Positions 28,301-36,144 are shown, counted from the first letter of the stretch. The stretch: 64,000 nucleotides of DNA from Methylophilus glucosoxydans (GCF_042676145.1 NZ_JBHTJW010000003.1:1-64000); one strand, 5' to 3'. Notes: generated by a model from the sequence alone, not told the origin. Made by a program: numbers and translations.

Positions 28301-29496
28301 CTAATTTGCCCGAAAATGGTGCCAATATCACCATACTGGCTGGTTTGAGCAAAGATGGTGCAGCAATTAACGAGTTTGTAAATACTTACATTAACCCAAA
28401 TGGTACGGGACCCCAAGCGATTGCTGGAGATACGCAAAAATTAAGTGCATACCGCACTGTGGTGGCCGATAGTGTTCAAGTATATATGCAAAATAGAACT
28501 GGCAAAGTACTGAGCAAGGAGCAAGCGATGGCCTTATTTTTGGCACTTTCTGTCGATGAGCAGAAGCCACTTGCTTACGCAATGTATGGTATAGAAATGA
28601 CCAATGCTATAGTTGATTATGTACAGACTGGCAAACCCATCCGAGGTGAGGAGCTGATCGCAGCCATGTTCCCCAATACTCGTAAATATGAGGGGGATAT
28701 GTTGATGTATCAGAGTCAGGTTAAAACCTTGCGCTTTGCGGACATTAATCTACTCACACCTGGTGGGCTGATTAATGCTGGTGTCCCGGCTACAACTGGT
28801 GATGATGCCGGTAAAGATATCGGTATTGTTACCGAAAAAGGTGGTGCATTAAGAGTCTATGCTGATAAAGGCTTTGAAATCAATCAGTCCAAAGTCTCTA
28901 CGTTATTTGGTGTTAAGGGGGGGGGCAGTGATCAGGATGCCAATGGAAACTTGCTTGGAGTTCGAGGCAAGGGAAGTGATTTGAGTGCATGGGTGAATAA
29001 CGGAGATATTGACGCAGGTCGAGGCTCCAAGACTGCGTTGGCTGTACCTGAGCGCTTGGGCAAACTTGACGATTTTGGTAATCGGATTGTTGAGCTGAAA
29101 GGGGTCGCTGCAGGTAGTGGTATCAGTACCTCAACCTATGATCCTGATGGGCCAATAGGCATTCAAAAAGAGGTTAAGGCTGGTGTCGTGTTTTTAGCCG
29201 CGCCCAATGGTGTCCTCGATGCTGGTGAGGCAGGTGTTTCATCTGGTGCAGATTTGTTTGTTGGCGCGCAAGTGATCAACAACGCAGCTAATATTTCTGC
29301 CGCCGGCACTTCTGCTGGCGTGCCGGTTTCTGATACTGGCAGCTTGGCCGGGGCCGCTTTAAGTGCAACCAATACTTCAGCGGGGGCCACCAATGCGCTG
29401 ACTGAGAACATCGCCAATCAGATGAATAACCAGAGCGTTGCGCCCAAGGAATTGCCACCGATTGTGACAGTTAAAACGATCCGCCTAGAAGATTAG
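19303..29496 (+). CDS. Giant filamentous haemagglutinin-family exoprotein (TpsA)
   Basis: A surface or secreted beta-helix protein of 3,397 residues exported by the adjacent TpsB. The N-terminus is an extended signal peptide (MNKLRFKLVFSKRLGMLVP, then a hydrophobic core ending near VFAMD). The TPS secretion domain follows at about residues 80-200, with RWDSFSIGSNAAVKF, NRVMGSTPSIINGLLEANG and NHNGIYFGAGSQVNVGSLTA. The long middle is Asn, Gly, Ala and Thr rich and is expected to form a right-handed beta-helix; near 27.1-27.3 kb the motif GGGDVNxxAGGNxTN recurs. The C-terminal region (VFLAAPNGVLDAGEAGV) resembles DUF3739. No toxin domain or anchor is seen. ATG 19303 has GAGGTG upstream. Confidence 0.9.
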   Translation: MNKLRFKLVFSKRLGMLVPIAEIARTHQKTENSSSRSSTGVRAATIQPSLWRISSASVALLLAGYLSWVSSSVFAMDANTLPTGGSIVSGAGNIPTNPVGNILDVTTTTRNAVIRWDSFSIGSNAAVKFIMPDSSSSVLNRVMGSTPSIINGLLEANGHVYIVNHNGIYFGAGSQVNVGSLTATTLDNVFDKSIEDVYNRGILSNQNEPVFSFADAVGIIEVAGAVYNEKGELVKKGAEIRTAPNGRVMLLAPDVKNSGLISTPDGQTLLAAGKTIYMAKQNENILVEVSSGGTVKNIGQIVVGNGNASLVGLAVNQEGRITATTSVRNNGKILLKAEEIQSKGTPANNRLGTVTLAKNSTTEVLVDIANTEEAVLAQKVGEKNQSIVEILGKTIDIQGRVTANAGQVNVTANSNGIGESRIFLGENAIIDVSGVDANAPMSRNQLIIQLYSEQLKDSPVLRGGPLFGEFLYLDSRDGTPIISQAVIEQAKQSQKQTIAEAMTNGGSVKFTADGVVTKAGSVVNTSGGKTTYASGAIKESRLLFNGLWVDASDAQAGVAYESTGTKFTIKDPRWSATRTWDLASSPDGTYQAGYVQGGNAGSFTVNSSQLALQGDLVANTTAGTYQRGDTANRLTPQGGALNINFTGNSTLNFVNQLSDPLNTAFNANSDLSDKQKAVSEIDTKVLRQGVNRLVVNANSQINVNTQLQANPNGSIQLDANGGLNVNANIIVAGGNITLAASERNNVVLAKGVNINTSGLLTNDKPGIAGAMTGLVIKDAGNITVADGLVMQDGARLEANAGAWITQDKTTETGHGGDINVTLAQNKVDREAFSAYGFYDDAKTSQGGKLTVNLQGDTGSSQVRNIQLGGVNPEKAETLWLDEGFVSRGGFSNYVLSNESRVDGDIVIGQSGVSTLIQPQQNARILIDSALVASSGSAINSVSSVTAPPAIFRSPVALTMKAGDDLTLHEGAAIITQAPNSKSDLRGNVNLTSKGQMTILGDITAPAASISLTVQRPDGMDPITPNKQFDPTLSLFVGEKSVLSARGQYIAPPTVDGTLNNAVVLDAGHITVKSGNGVVILKEGSQLDVSAASGLVDLPTVNNFVRQQVDGKAGIIEVEARDGLALDGSMIGKSAGQGEGGTLRVTLGGDTWSAIEKDDNNPLFFANGKRLLTVTQTKKMMAGLNQPGSDAGNLIQTNDPDLPLTNAVGKGQVSQAQIAEGGFDHVQLKVNNANGNPDSKIILESGTVLSAPASVTLDATAIAGAGRIQASTVSLKNTGSVILDAPANGNGEMVVDANFIDLIGNVTLDQVSSVKLNSKTDIRGRGVANGLQSIGSLTVANKLAMDATQIYPVSAATFNINAQGNQSRVEVTNSQGIKPQVPMSAQGKLTISANQILQEGNLRAPLGEINLNAKQSLVLGKNSLTSVSAEGSVIPYLMTVLGGTSMVEQEGNEQAIAKSKLNEKKITLNSSSIDLQAGAKVDISGGGDTLAYGWIPGIGGSENVLAKQGYYAVLPKLGQQYAPYDYLMYGSNNPSDLNVGQAIYLNGGSGLAAGTYTLLPARYALVPGAYLVKVNTDSVPINTSLIQLDGSSNMSGYFTRLDGTSRGQFASFNVMSGQVFYNNAGTKDYKGPAEYLVTLGNQFFMNKASQDGTVTPQLSTDAGQLSISATSQLNLDGQIVAQKPTGAKGGLVDISSNKIQVVSNVGAVQDGVLQLSAKQLSNIQADSVLLGGARSVSGNAQTITTQASEVTFTNDANHVVENAELIVSAKDKVSVKSGAVIKTTTAAANPGNVTLNTNGDGALLAVSSSNHLSFNRTGANGAAGELEIDQGVKVDVARSAVFDGTKVFDKSGDVNVATGGSLTLGSQQFALGDSNPNAATKIDAATLQSYGHLSSVALNSYKQIDIYGALDFGSRNLNLMLNSSGLAHHGDGSVVINAKTLTLSNTLGNSFVTPQDTGTSQLTLNTENTVFGASNQLNIDGFDQVNVNAAQQIKFADTGKLNINAAETNLRSAVVTADTGAKYDLSTTGALDLLNNGNTAAATTGLGANVALTSRATTIANRVEMLAGQFKATSTNADLTVAAGGQLVTKAATVQFDQTHSKTTNAGNVTLVSNTDNVAVAQNALIDVSGGQQAGDAGSLTVEAKRGRFTVADGTLKASAAGKQKNGQFNLDVNQLDNFSGVNRALESGQFNQTRDIRVRSGNVDIQATDMVTAKQFSLGVDNGNIQVAGTVNADGDKGGDVAMYARGTVTLKNSAKITARGTQTNQSIGDAQTGSGGKVLLSSNSLATTDAVSAESGALIDVSGYDKKTNSNVGVDGADGTVTLRGRRGINDTADTVNVAFNTTGAIKGASEVRVEGVRTYTQPNLTLANLAPVINDTNSFYNANLGAGSYANTQDGLAAQVLPYIELRSTAGNTATNMTSSTDLNLRALGTLIAGRGGVFALRSSGDLSLNSVSDGFSTALANTGVLQDKIKTFDLNFVAGADYTSANVNKTVAGIGNFTLANNKIIRTGEGDITISSGNNITLGTGVIYTVGKADIGADGFTKPSAATAASYVNNGGDIHIEAQGNISGTATTQSVNQWLLRQASNASSETDTSWWVRPDLFQQGVAALGGGDVNITAGGNITNVSASSATNAQFDNRGANATNNSVVKGGGDVNVSAGGNVTNGVYYVGRGKLNIDADGNIGKPENAPANSQGLLIALQDASANVSANGNVKVDTVFNPTLWAQGSTNSSVAANNSYFNTYSNQASFEVSSLVGAVQLGLQHRDNISSAGLSTATGSLKNHDYGAIHPGIVKATAFSGDITAYKMILAPSQNGQLQLLAANNVIGVTSTSTGGQLPTASVIISGADVLNQFTINQPFVGNAADGTLVDFVAAFKTGQAAIPVHTGDSSQSIIIARAGNVEFKGRPSSNASDNVYGLKSSMPVYISAGQDVTMHASIQHNNQGDISIVKAGNDFVMDLPNPDAAFVVHGPGDLLIEASRNINLGKTNGILSVANTVNANLPENGANITILAGLSKDGAAINEFVNTYINPNGTGPQAIAGDTQKLSAYRTVVADSVQVYMQNRTGKVLSKEQAMALFLALSVDEQKPLAYAMYGIEMTNAIVDYVQTGKPIRGEELIAAMFPNTRKYEGDMLMYQSQVKTLRFADINLLTPGGLINAGVPATTGDDAGKDIGIVTEKGGALRVYADKGFEINQSKVSTLFGVKGGGSDQDANGNLLGVRGKGSDLSAWVNNGDIDAGRGSKTALAVPERLGKLDDFGNRIVELKGVAAGSGISTSTYDPDGPIGIQKEVKAGVVFLAAPNGVLDAGEAGVSSGADLFVGAQVINNAANISAAGTSAGVPVSDTGSLAGAALSATNTSAGATNALTENIANQMNNQSVAPKELPPIVTVKTIRLED

Positions 29497-29517
29497 CCGG
29501 TGACGTTTCACAATTTT

Positions 29518-29546
29518 ACGCCCGCCTTTTGGTGGGCGTTTTTATT
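29518..29546 (+). terminator. Rho-independent terminator after tpsA
   Basis: The stem ACGCCCGCC / GGTGGGCGT (one G-T pair) with a TTTT loop is followed by a T-rich tract. It lies 21 nt after the tpsA stop. Confidence 0.88.
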
Positions 29547-29610
29547 TCTGATCCCTACCTCTGCTGAGTCATGAAGAAGTGTCTTTCTATGGGCTGTTCT
29601 GACCACAGCC

Positions 29611-29684
29611 GGACTACCAGTCCGTAGTCAAGCAAGACTAAAAAAGTACAAATCCCCCCTTGTTTTTAGCAGATTTCATAGTCC
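29611..29684. promoter_or_regulatory. Cluster of TAGTCC-type boxes upstream of the nuclease gene
   Basis: Three related elements lie 100-175 nt before the nuclease start. They are GGACT-ACC-AGTCC (29611-29623), TAGTCA-AGCA-AGACTA (29625-29640, which keeps the spacing of the perfect boxes with one change per arm) and a lone TAGTCC (29679-29684). They share both arm sequences with the boxes at 14596 and 14691. Confidence 0.6.
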
Positions 29685-29783
29685 GAGCTACCTAGTGTTA
29701 TGGCGCGAAAATTAATATTGGCAGCAATCTAAGTTGCTAAAGTATTCAGGATTTTACGTGAGCAGATAACGACGGAGTTCTGA

Positions 29784-32700
29784 ATGAAACTAAAAAAAAT
29801 GCATTGGTTGCTGGCTTGTCTGGGCTGGTCTTCTTTAAGTCTTCCTTTACATGCCGAGGTGGTGATTAGTCAGGTGTATGGCGGACAGGGCAGTGTGTAT
29901 AACCAGGACTACGTTGAGTTATTCAACAACGGTAGCGCTGCAGTTGATATCAGTGGCTGGTCTGTGCAGTATGCCAGCGCGACAGGGACGGGGAATTTTT
30001 CTGCCAATGGGGTGACTACTCTGTCTGGCTTGTTGCAAGCGGGTCAATATTATCTGGTGGGTTTGCGTAGCGCAGCCAATGGTTCAGCCTTGCCAACGCC
30101 TGATGCCAGCAATAATGGCACTGATATGAGTGGCACCAATGGCAAGGTGGTGCTGGTTAAGAGCAGTACTGGCCTGACTTGTAATGGCAGCTCTAACCCA
30201 TGTAGCAGCAGCCAGTTGGCGCAGATTGCTGATCTGGTGGGCTACGGCACGGCTAACTTTGCTGAGGGTTCAGCAGCGCCGGCGATTAGCAGCAGCAAGG
30301 CCTTGTTGCGCAAAGGCGACGGTTGCCAGGATACCAACCAGAACAGCAGCGATTTCGTCGCTGGCACGCCTGCGCCACGCAATAGCAGCACGGCCGTGAA
30401 TGTCTGCGGTGGCGGCAATAGTGGTGGTGGCAGCACAGGTAATCAACCGATTGTGACCTCCTGCCCGGCGATCACGCTGCAAGTGGGCGAGACAGGTGCA
30501 GGTCAGGTGCAGGCGTCGGATGCTGACAGTGTAGTCAATGCTGCGACCTTGGCTTCTAATGCGCCAAATGGCGTGAGCCTGGTTAATTTTGCCGCAGCCA
30601 GCAATGATGGCCAGTCAGCCAGCGCCGCTTTGCAACTGGATGGCAGCTTGCCAGCCGGACAATATACGGCCGATATCCAGTTTGCCAATAACGAAGCGCA
30701 GACCGCGACTTGTACCGTCAATATCACGATCAAAAACAGCAATATCACGCGTATTTACCAGATTCAGGGCAGCGCCTTGGGCACCGCCTCTGTCAGCCCG
30801 CTGAATGGTCAAACCGTCACCACTGAGGGTGTGGTCACAGCCGTGTTTCCAAGCCTGAACGGGTTTTATCTGCAAGATGCGAGCGGTGACGGCAACCCAC
30901 AAACCTCAGACGGCGTGTTTGTTTATCTGGGAACCGGCGTTGCACCTACCGTCAGCAAAGGCCAAAAAATCCGCTTAACGGCCAACGTGACCGAGTTCAA
31001 TACCATCACTGAGTTGGTGAATGTGAGTGGTTTGCAAGTATTAAGCAGCAACAATGTCATCTTGCCGACCGACATCAGCCTGCCTGAAGTGACCGAGGGC
31101 GATCTGGAAGCTTACGAGGGCATGCTGGTGCGTATCACCACCCCAATGACCGCCTCACAGAATTACTTTTTGGGTCGCTATGGTCAAGTCACGCTGTCTG
31201 CGGATGGCCGCATGCTCAAGCCTAGCAATCTGTATCCAGCCAACTCTGCGGCAGCAGCCCAGTTAGCGGATGAGAATGCCCGTCGCCGTTTGGTGCTGGA
31301 TGACGGCAGCAGTGCACAAAATCCTAACCCGATCCCGTTTATCGGGGAAGACAATACGCTGCGCGCCGGCGATATAGTACAAAACCTGACCGGGGTGATT
31401 GATTATGGCCTGATCACGGCCTCCAGCACCGGCCCACGCGATTACAAGTTGAATCCTACCGAGCCTGTGCAGTTCCAGCGTGAAAACCCACGTACGGCAG
31501 CGCCTGCCAGCGTGCCGGGCAATCTCAAGATTGCCAGCTTTAACGTGCTGAATTACTTCACCACCTTTGCCAATGGCACCACAGCGAGCGGCCAAACTGG
31601 CCAGGGCTGCAGCCTGGGCGGTAGTGTCTCTGCCTCTAACTGTCGCGGTGCCAACAACCTGGCCGAGTTTAACCGCCAGCGTAACAAAATCATTCGCGCT
31701 TTAAGTGCAATGAATGCGGACGTGGTGGGCCTGATGGAAATCCAGAATAACGGCAGCACCGCTGTCCAAAATCTGGTAGACGGCTTGAATGCAGCGGTTG
31801 GTGCCAATACTTATGCGGCGATTGCTGATCCAGTGACTGGCACAGGGACTGACGCGATCAAAGTGGCGATGATCTACAAGCCTGCCAAGCTGACCCCGGC
31901 TGCGGCGGCCTTGTCTGATAACGACAGCATCAACAACCGTCCAACCTTGGCACAAACCTTCAAGGCGGCCAATGGCGAAAAATTCACAGTGTTGGTCAAC
32001 CACTTTAAATCCAAGAGCTGTTCCGATGCCTCCGGTAGCAATGCCGATCAGGGCGATGGTCAGGGCTGTTACAACACGCGCCGTGTGGCCCAGGCCGATC
32101 GTTTGTTGCAATTCATCAATACCGTACAAGCGCAAGCAGGTGATCAGGATGTGGTGGTGATTGGCGACCTGAATAGCTATGGCAAAGAAGATCCTATCCT
32201 GACCCTGACCTCAGGCGGCTTGCAGGACCAGATTGCCCGCTTTAGTGGCGACAGTGATTACTCCTATGTGTTTGATGGCGAGTCTGGCTATATCGACCAC
32301 GCCTTGGCCAGCAACAGCATGGCGGCACAAGTGACTGGTACCACGCACTGGCACATCAATGCCGACGAGCCGATGGTGATTGATTACAACACCGAATTCA
32401 AACCGCAAGACCTGTATAGCGATAGTCCATACCGCTCATCAGACCATGACCCGGTGATTGTCGGCGTGCAATTGGTGAAAACAGTCAATGGCACGAATCA
32501 GCGCGATACGCTGACCGGCACCGCAGGCGATGACGTGCTCACCGGCGGCTTGGGTGCAGACACCCTCACTGGTCTGGCCGGGCGCGATACCTTTGTTTAC
32601 CAGAGCATGCGTGATGCCACTGACACCATTACCGACTTTACGCCCGGTGAAGACCAGTTGCAGATCAGCGAATTGCTGCAAAGCCTGGGTTACAGCGGCA

Positions 32701-32867
32701 GCCAGCCGTTTGCCGATGGCTACGCCCGCTGGGTGAGCGTATCAGGCGGCGTGCAATTGCAAATCGATGCCGATGGCACAGGAGGGACGGCCACCGCCAG
32801 ACCACTGGTCACGCTGAAAGGATTAGCCATGAATCAACTGGATGCACAACGCGATGTGCGCTGGTAA
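29784..32867 (+). CDS. ExeM/NucH-type extracellular endonuclease with RTX C-terminus
   Basis: A large secreted nuclease of 1,027 residues, expected to degrade extracellular DNA. A Sec signal peptide ends near LHA|EV. Next comes a lamin-tail domain (about residues 25-200), an OB-fold-like region (about 325-450) and an endonuclease/exonuclease/phosphatase domain from about 580. Its catalytic-type motifs are KIASFNVLNYF, GLMEIQ, VNHFKSKSC, VVIGDLNSYGKEDP and SDHDPVIVG. From about residue 902 there are RTX-like Gly/Asp repeats and a type I secretion target domain (DTLTGTAGDDVLTGGLG, DTITDFTPGED). Having both a Sec signal and this tail is unusual. A GGAG lies upstream of the ATG. Confidence 0.9.
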   Translation: MKLKKMHWLLACLGWSSLSLPLHAEVVISQVYGGQGSVYNQDYVELFNNGSAAVDISGWSVQYASATGTGNFSANGVTTLSGLLQAGQYYLVGLRSAANGSALPTPDASNNGTDMSGTNGKVVLVKSSTGLTCNGSSNPCSSSQLAQIADLVGYGTANFAEGSAAPAISSSKALLRKGDGCQDTNQNSSDFVAGTPAPRNSSTAVNVCGGGNSGGGSTGNQPIVTSCPAITLQVGETGAGQVQASDADSVVNAATLASNAPNGVSLVNFAAASNDGQSASAALQLDGSLPAGQYTADIQFANNEAQTATCTVNITIKNSNITRIYQIQGSALGTASVSPLNGQTVTTEGVVTAVFPSLNGFYLQDASGDGNPQTSDGVFVYLGTGVAPTVSKGQKIRLTANVTEFNTITELVNVSGLQVLSSNNVILPTDISLPEVTEGDLEAYEGMLVRITTPMTASQNYFLGRYGQVTLSADGRMLKPSNLYPANSAAAAQLADENARRRLVLDDGSSAQNPNPIPFIGEDNTLRAGDIVQNLTGVIDYGLITASSTGPRDYKLNPTEPVQFQRENPRTAAPASVPGNLKIASFNVLNYFTTFANGTTASGQTGQGCSLGGSVSASNCRGANNLAEFNRQRNKIIRALSAMNADVVGLMEIQNNGSTAVQNLVDGLNAAVGANTYAAIADPVTGTGTDAIKVAMIYKPAKLTPAAAALSDNDSINNRPTLAQTFKAANGEKFTVLVNHFKSKSCSDASGSNADQGDGQGCYNTRRVAQADRLLQFINTVQAQAGDQDVVVIGDLNSYGKEDPILTLTSGGLQDQIARFSGDSDYSYVFDGESGYIDHALASNSMAAQVTGTTHWHINADEPMVIDYNTEFKPQDLYSDSPYRSSDHDPVIVGVQLVKTVNGTNQRDTLTGTAGDDVLTGGLGADTLTGLAGRDTFVYQSMRDATDTITDFTPGEDQLQISELLQSLGYSGSQPFADGYARWVSVSGGVQLQIDADGTGGTATARPLVTLKGLAMNQLDAQRDVRW

Positions 32868-32924
32868 TCAACCATAACAAATCAATAAGTTGTTTTTAAC
32901 AAACCGAGTGAGAGGATATTTAAG

Positions 32925-33692
32925 ATGAAAAAAATCAGTTTAATGGCAGCTTTGTTGCTGTCTAGCCAAGCCAACGCGGCCCTGAATGCCGGTGACATCA
33001 TGTTCACTGCGTTTAATGCCGATGAAGATGGTTTGTCATTTGTGACCTTTGTCGATATCGCCGCCAACACCACCATTTTCTTCAGCGATAACGAATGGAC
33101 TGGCAGCGCTTTCAACAGTGGCGAAAGCTATAACCAGTGGGTTTCCAGCGACGTGGTTGCTGCAGGCACAGTGGTACGTTTCTCTGCCTACGACAAAACC
33201 AGCCTGTCTGCTTCCACTGGCGTGCTGTCTCGTGTCAGCGTGAGCGGTAGTGCAAACTGGGGTATTTCGAATTCTGGCGAAACTGTTTATGCCTACCTGG
33301 GTACTGCTGCGACTGCACCAATCACATTCTTGAGCGCCATTACCAACGGGACGTTTGATGCCCATGGCCCTCTGAACAACACTGGTTTGACTGCAGGCGT
33401 GAACGCCATTGAATTGACGGCTAAAGCCGGTGCCTCCAGTAATCCTGACTACGCCGAGTATAACGGTGTACGTGGTGGCCTGAATCACTTTACTGATTAC
33501 AAGGCGCAAGTGGCTAACGTCAATAACTGGAATGTAGACACTGTAAACAACAGTGATTCTGCTGCATTGGTTCCCAATACCACAGCGTTTACTGTGGCTG
33601 CTGTGACGCCAGTGCCCGAAGCTGACAGCGTAGGCATGTTGCTGGCTGGTCTGGGTGTGTTGGCACTGGTACGTCGTCGCCAATCCCGTTAA
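32925..33692 (+). CDS. PEP-CTERM sorting domain protein
   Basis: An exported protein of 255 residues with signal peptide MKKISLMAALLLSSQANA. The C-terminal PEP-CTERM signal is PVPEADSVGMLLAGLGVLAL followed by VRRRQSR. Its N-terminal region (GDIMFTAFNADEDGLSFVTF, then FFSDNEW) resembles domains found in lamin-tail-type or nuclease-associated exoproteins, but I cannot name a function. It sits 57 nt after the nuclease gene and before the 5'-nucleotidase gene, with no terminator between them, so these genes may share a transcript. Confidence 0.83.
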   Translation: MKKISLMAALLLSSQANAALNAGDIMFTAFNADEDGLSFVTFVDIAANTTIFFSDNEWTGSAFNSGESYNQWVSSDVVAAGTVVRFSAYDKTSLSASTGVLSRVSVSGSANWGISNSGETVYAYLGTAATAPITFLSAITNGTFDAHGPLNNTGLTAGVNAIELTAKAGASSNPDYAEYNGVRGGLNHFTDYKAQVANVNNWNVDTVNNSDSAALVPNTTAFTVAAVTPVPEADSVGMLLAGLGVLALVRRRQSR

Positions 33693-33761
33693 TCCCTAAA
33701 GCGTCTATTAATCATTTGTCAGGAGTGTCATGCAAGTGCATGGCACTTTGTGGAGAAAAGC

Positions 33762-36059
33762 ATGTTTAAACTGAAACAATTAGCGGCGTGTGTGGCTTTG
33801 GCCATGAGCGCCAGCAGTGTATGGGCTGAGGGCGTGACCCTGTTGCATGTGGGGGATCAGGAGAGCTGGTTGCTGTCTGCCCAGGGCAACCTGCGTGACA
33901 CCAGTGCCCAGGCAATTTCATTTTATGGTGGCGTCGACCGTCTGGCGACTGTGATCAAAAATGCCGAAACGGCTGCCGTGGCCCAAGGCCGTACGGTACT
34001 CAAGCTCAACGCCGGTGATGCCTTTTTGCCTGGCCCACGTTTCACGGCCAGCCTGAACAACCTGTCTACCAGCTACAGTGATGGCGGTCAGGATTTTTAT
34101 GACGCGATCGCCTTGCGCCAGATTGGCTTTGATGCCATGGTGTTTGGCAACCACGAGTTTGATCTGGGTCCACAAATGGCTGCGCGTTTTGCTAAAGTGA
34201 CAGGCAGCACTTATCTCTCTAGCAACCTGGACTTTAACGCCACCGCTGAATTCAGTGCTTTAAAAGCCAGTGGTCAAGTGGCGCCTTCCAAAGTGATCAC
34301 CACCGCAGCGGGTCATAAAATTGGCCTGGTCGGGGCGACTACTCCGCTGTTGCCTACCATTTCTTCACCGGGTGCAGTCAGCGTGATCGGCTACGATGCC
34401 AACCACACCGAGGCACAAAACCTGCAAGCCTTGATTCCCCTGATTCAGGCTGAAGTCAATCGCCTGCGTAACGAGCAAGGTGCGACCACCATCATCTTGA
34501 TGAGCCATCTGCAAAATGCCGCTAACGAAATTGATGTCGTGGTCCCTGCATTGTCCGGGGTGGATCTGGTGTTGTCTGGCGGTGGTCATGAACTCATGGT
34601 GGATCCAGATGACCTGCTGATCAACGGCGGAGTCGGTGCCACTTATAATTCTGATCCGGTCTATGCCGTAGATGCCAATGGCCGCAATGTGCCAGTGATG
34701 ACCAGCCATTTTGGTAACCGTTATGTCGGCCAGCTCAATTTTACGATTGATGATGCCAAAGGCACTTTTACAGCGGTGGAATCCAGCAAGATGATGCGCG
34801 TGTCTGGCGCGGCCGCCGATGCTGACCGCGTGGCTGGGGATGCGACCTTGCAAAGCAAGGTGGTGACACCCGTGCAAAACTATATCAATGCGCTCAATGC
34901 ACAAATCATCGGCACCACTGCGGTGAAATTAAACGGCCCCACACATACGAGCTGTTCTGCTTTGCCATGTACTTTTGTGGCAGGCGTGCGTAATGCTGAA
35001 ACCGGTTTGGGTGACTTGGTGGCTGATGCGATGCGCTTTGCCGGTAAAACCGATGTGGCGATTCAGAACGGTGGCGGCATCCGTACCAATATTGCTGCGG
35101 CTGGCAATGTGTCCGTCGGCGATACCTTTAATATCCTGCCGTTTACCAATCTGGTTAAACGCGCACCCGCCATGAACGCGACCCAGCTCAAAGACTTGCT
35201 GGAGCACGGTTATGGCGAGACCAGCCCGACCGGTCGTGCCAATGGCCGCTATGCCCAGATTTCTGGCATGCAAGTGATCTACGACAGCCGCAACCCGGCC
35301 AGAACCACGCAAGGCACAGGTAGCCGCATTCAACGTGTGGTGCTGGATGACGGCACCGTACTGATTGATAACGGTGTGGTCGTCAACAATAGCCGCACCT
35401 TCTCCTTCACCACCATAGACTTTACGGCCGCTGGGGGCGATGGTTACCCGTTTGCAGCCAATGGCGTGGTGTTTGAAAACAGCCCATTCACGATTACCTA
35501 TCAAGAGGCCCTGGCTAATTACATCCAGACGCCTAAAGCTGAAGGTGGCCTGGGTCGCTTGAACAATGCCGATGGCGATGAAATCACCACCAACCTGTAT
35601 GGCCTGGAAAACCAGTATGACAAAGGCGGCCGTTTGATTGACCTGGCAATTGCCAGCACAACCGCTGGCGTCACGCGCACGGGCACGGCTGGCCGTGATG
35701 TGCTGGTAGGCACTGCGGGGGATGATGTGATCAATGGTGGTCTGGGCGTGGATACGCTGACAGGTGGCGCTGGTAACGACGTGTTTGTCTACAGCAGTCT
35801 GCGTGAAGCGGGTGACACCATCACTGACTTTACCCCTTATGCCGACAAAGTGCAGTTAACTGCCTTGCTGGCTTCACTGGGTGTGTCTGCCAATACTGCA
35901 TTGACTGATGGCTATCTGCGCCTGGTGGATGTGACAGGCGGTGTGCAGCTTTGGGTAGACAGTGACGGTGCTGCTGGTCCTGCCGCTGCCAGATCGCTGC
36001 TCACGCTCAAAGGCCTGACGGCGAAACAAGTGATACCTGCTCGCGATTTCACACTTTAA
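33762..36059 (+). CDS. Secreted 5'-nucleotidase/metallophosphatase with RTX C-terminus
   Basis: A UshA-like enzyme that should release phosphate from nucleotides outside the cell. After a Sec signal (ending SVWA|EG) comes a calcineurin-like metallophosphatase domain with LLHVGDQES (about residue 27), where Glu stands in place of the usual His ligand, and GNHEFD (about 128). The 5'-nucleotidase C-terminal domain has NGGGIRTN and FNILPFTNLV. From about residue 638 a tail similar to that of the nuclease appears (DVLVGTAGDDVINGGLG, DTITDFTPYADK). The ATG at 33762 has GGAG 6 nt upstream; an in-frame GTG lies at 33750. It plausibly finishes the work of the nuclease upstream. Confidence 0.88.
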   Translation: MFKLKQLAACVALAMSASSVWAEGVTLLHVGDQESWLLSAQGNLRDTSAQAISFYGGVDRLATVIKNAETAAVAQGRTVLKLNAGDAFLPGPRFTASLNNLSTSYSDGGQDFYDAIALRQIGFDAMVFGNHEFDLGPQMAARFAKVTGSTYLSSNLDFNATAEFSALKASGQVAPSKVITTAAGHKIGLVGATTPLLPTISSPGAVSVIGYDANHTEAQNLQALIPLIQAEVNRLRNEQGATTIILMSHLQNAANEIDVVVPALSGVDLVLSGGGHELMVDPDDLLINGGVGATYNSDPVYAVDANGRNVPVMTSHFGNRYVGQLNFTIDDAKGTFTAVESSKMMRVSGAAADADRVAGDATLQSKVVTPVQNYINALNAQIIGTTAVKLNGPTHTSCSALPCTFVAGVRNAETGLGDLVADAMRFAGKTDVAIQNGGGIRTNIAAAGNVSVGDTFNILPFTNLVKRAPAMNATQLKDLLEHGYGETSPTGRANGRYAQISGMQVIYDSRNPARTTQGTGSRIQRVVLDDGTVLIDNGVVVNNSRTFSFTTIDFTAAGGDGYPFAANGVVFENSPFTITYQEALANYIQTPKAEGGLGRLNNADGDEITTNLYGLENQYDKGGRLIDLAIASTTAGVTRTGTAGRDVLVGTAGDDVINGGLGVDTLTGGAGNDVFVYSSLREAGDTITDFTPYADKVQLTALLASLGVSANTALTDGYLRLVDVTGGVQLWVDSDGAAGPAAARSLLTLKGLTAKQVIPARDFTL

Positions 36060-36144
36060 CGCTCAAGTTTTCACAGATTTACTAATGCATACTTTTACTA
36101 TTTAAAAGTTTTACGATTTCAAAGTTTTCTAGAGGAATATTGCA

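Noticed and set aside
19303..29496. Repetitive DNA suggestive of a CRISPR or tandem array in the giant gene
   Set aside because: The similarity is at protein level (Gly/Asn-rich beta-helix turns), with no regular exact DNA repeat and spacer pattern.
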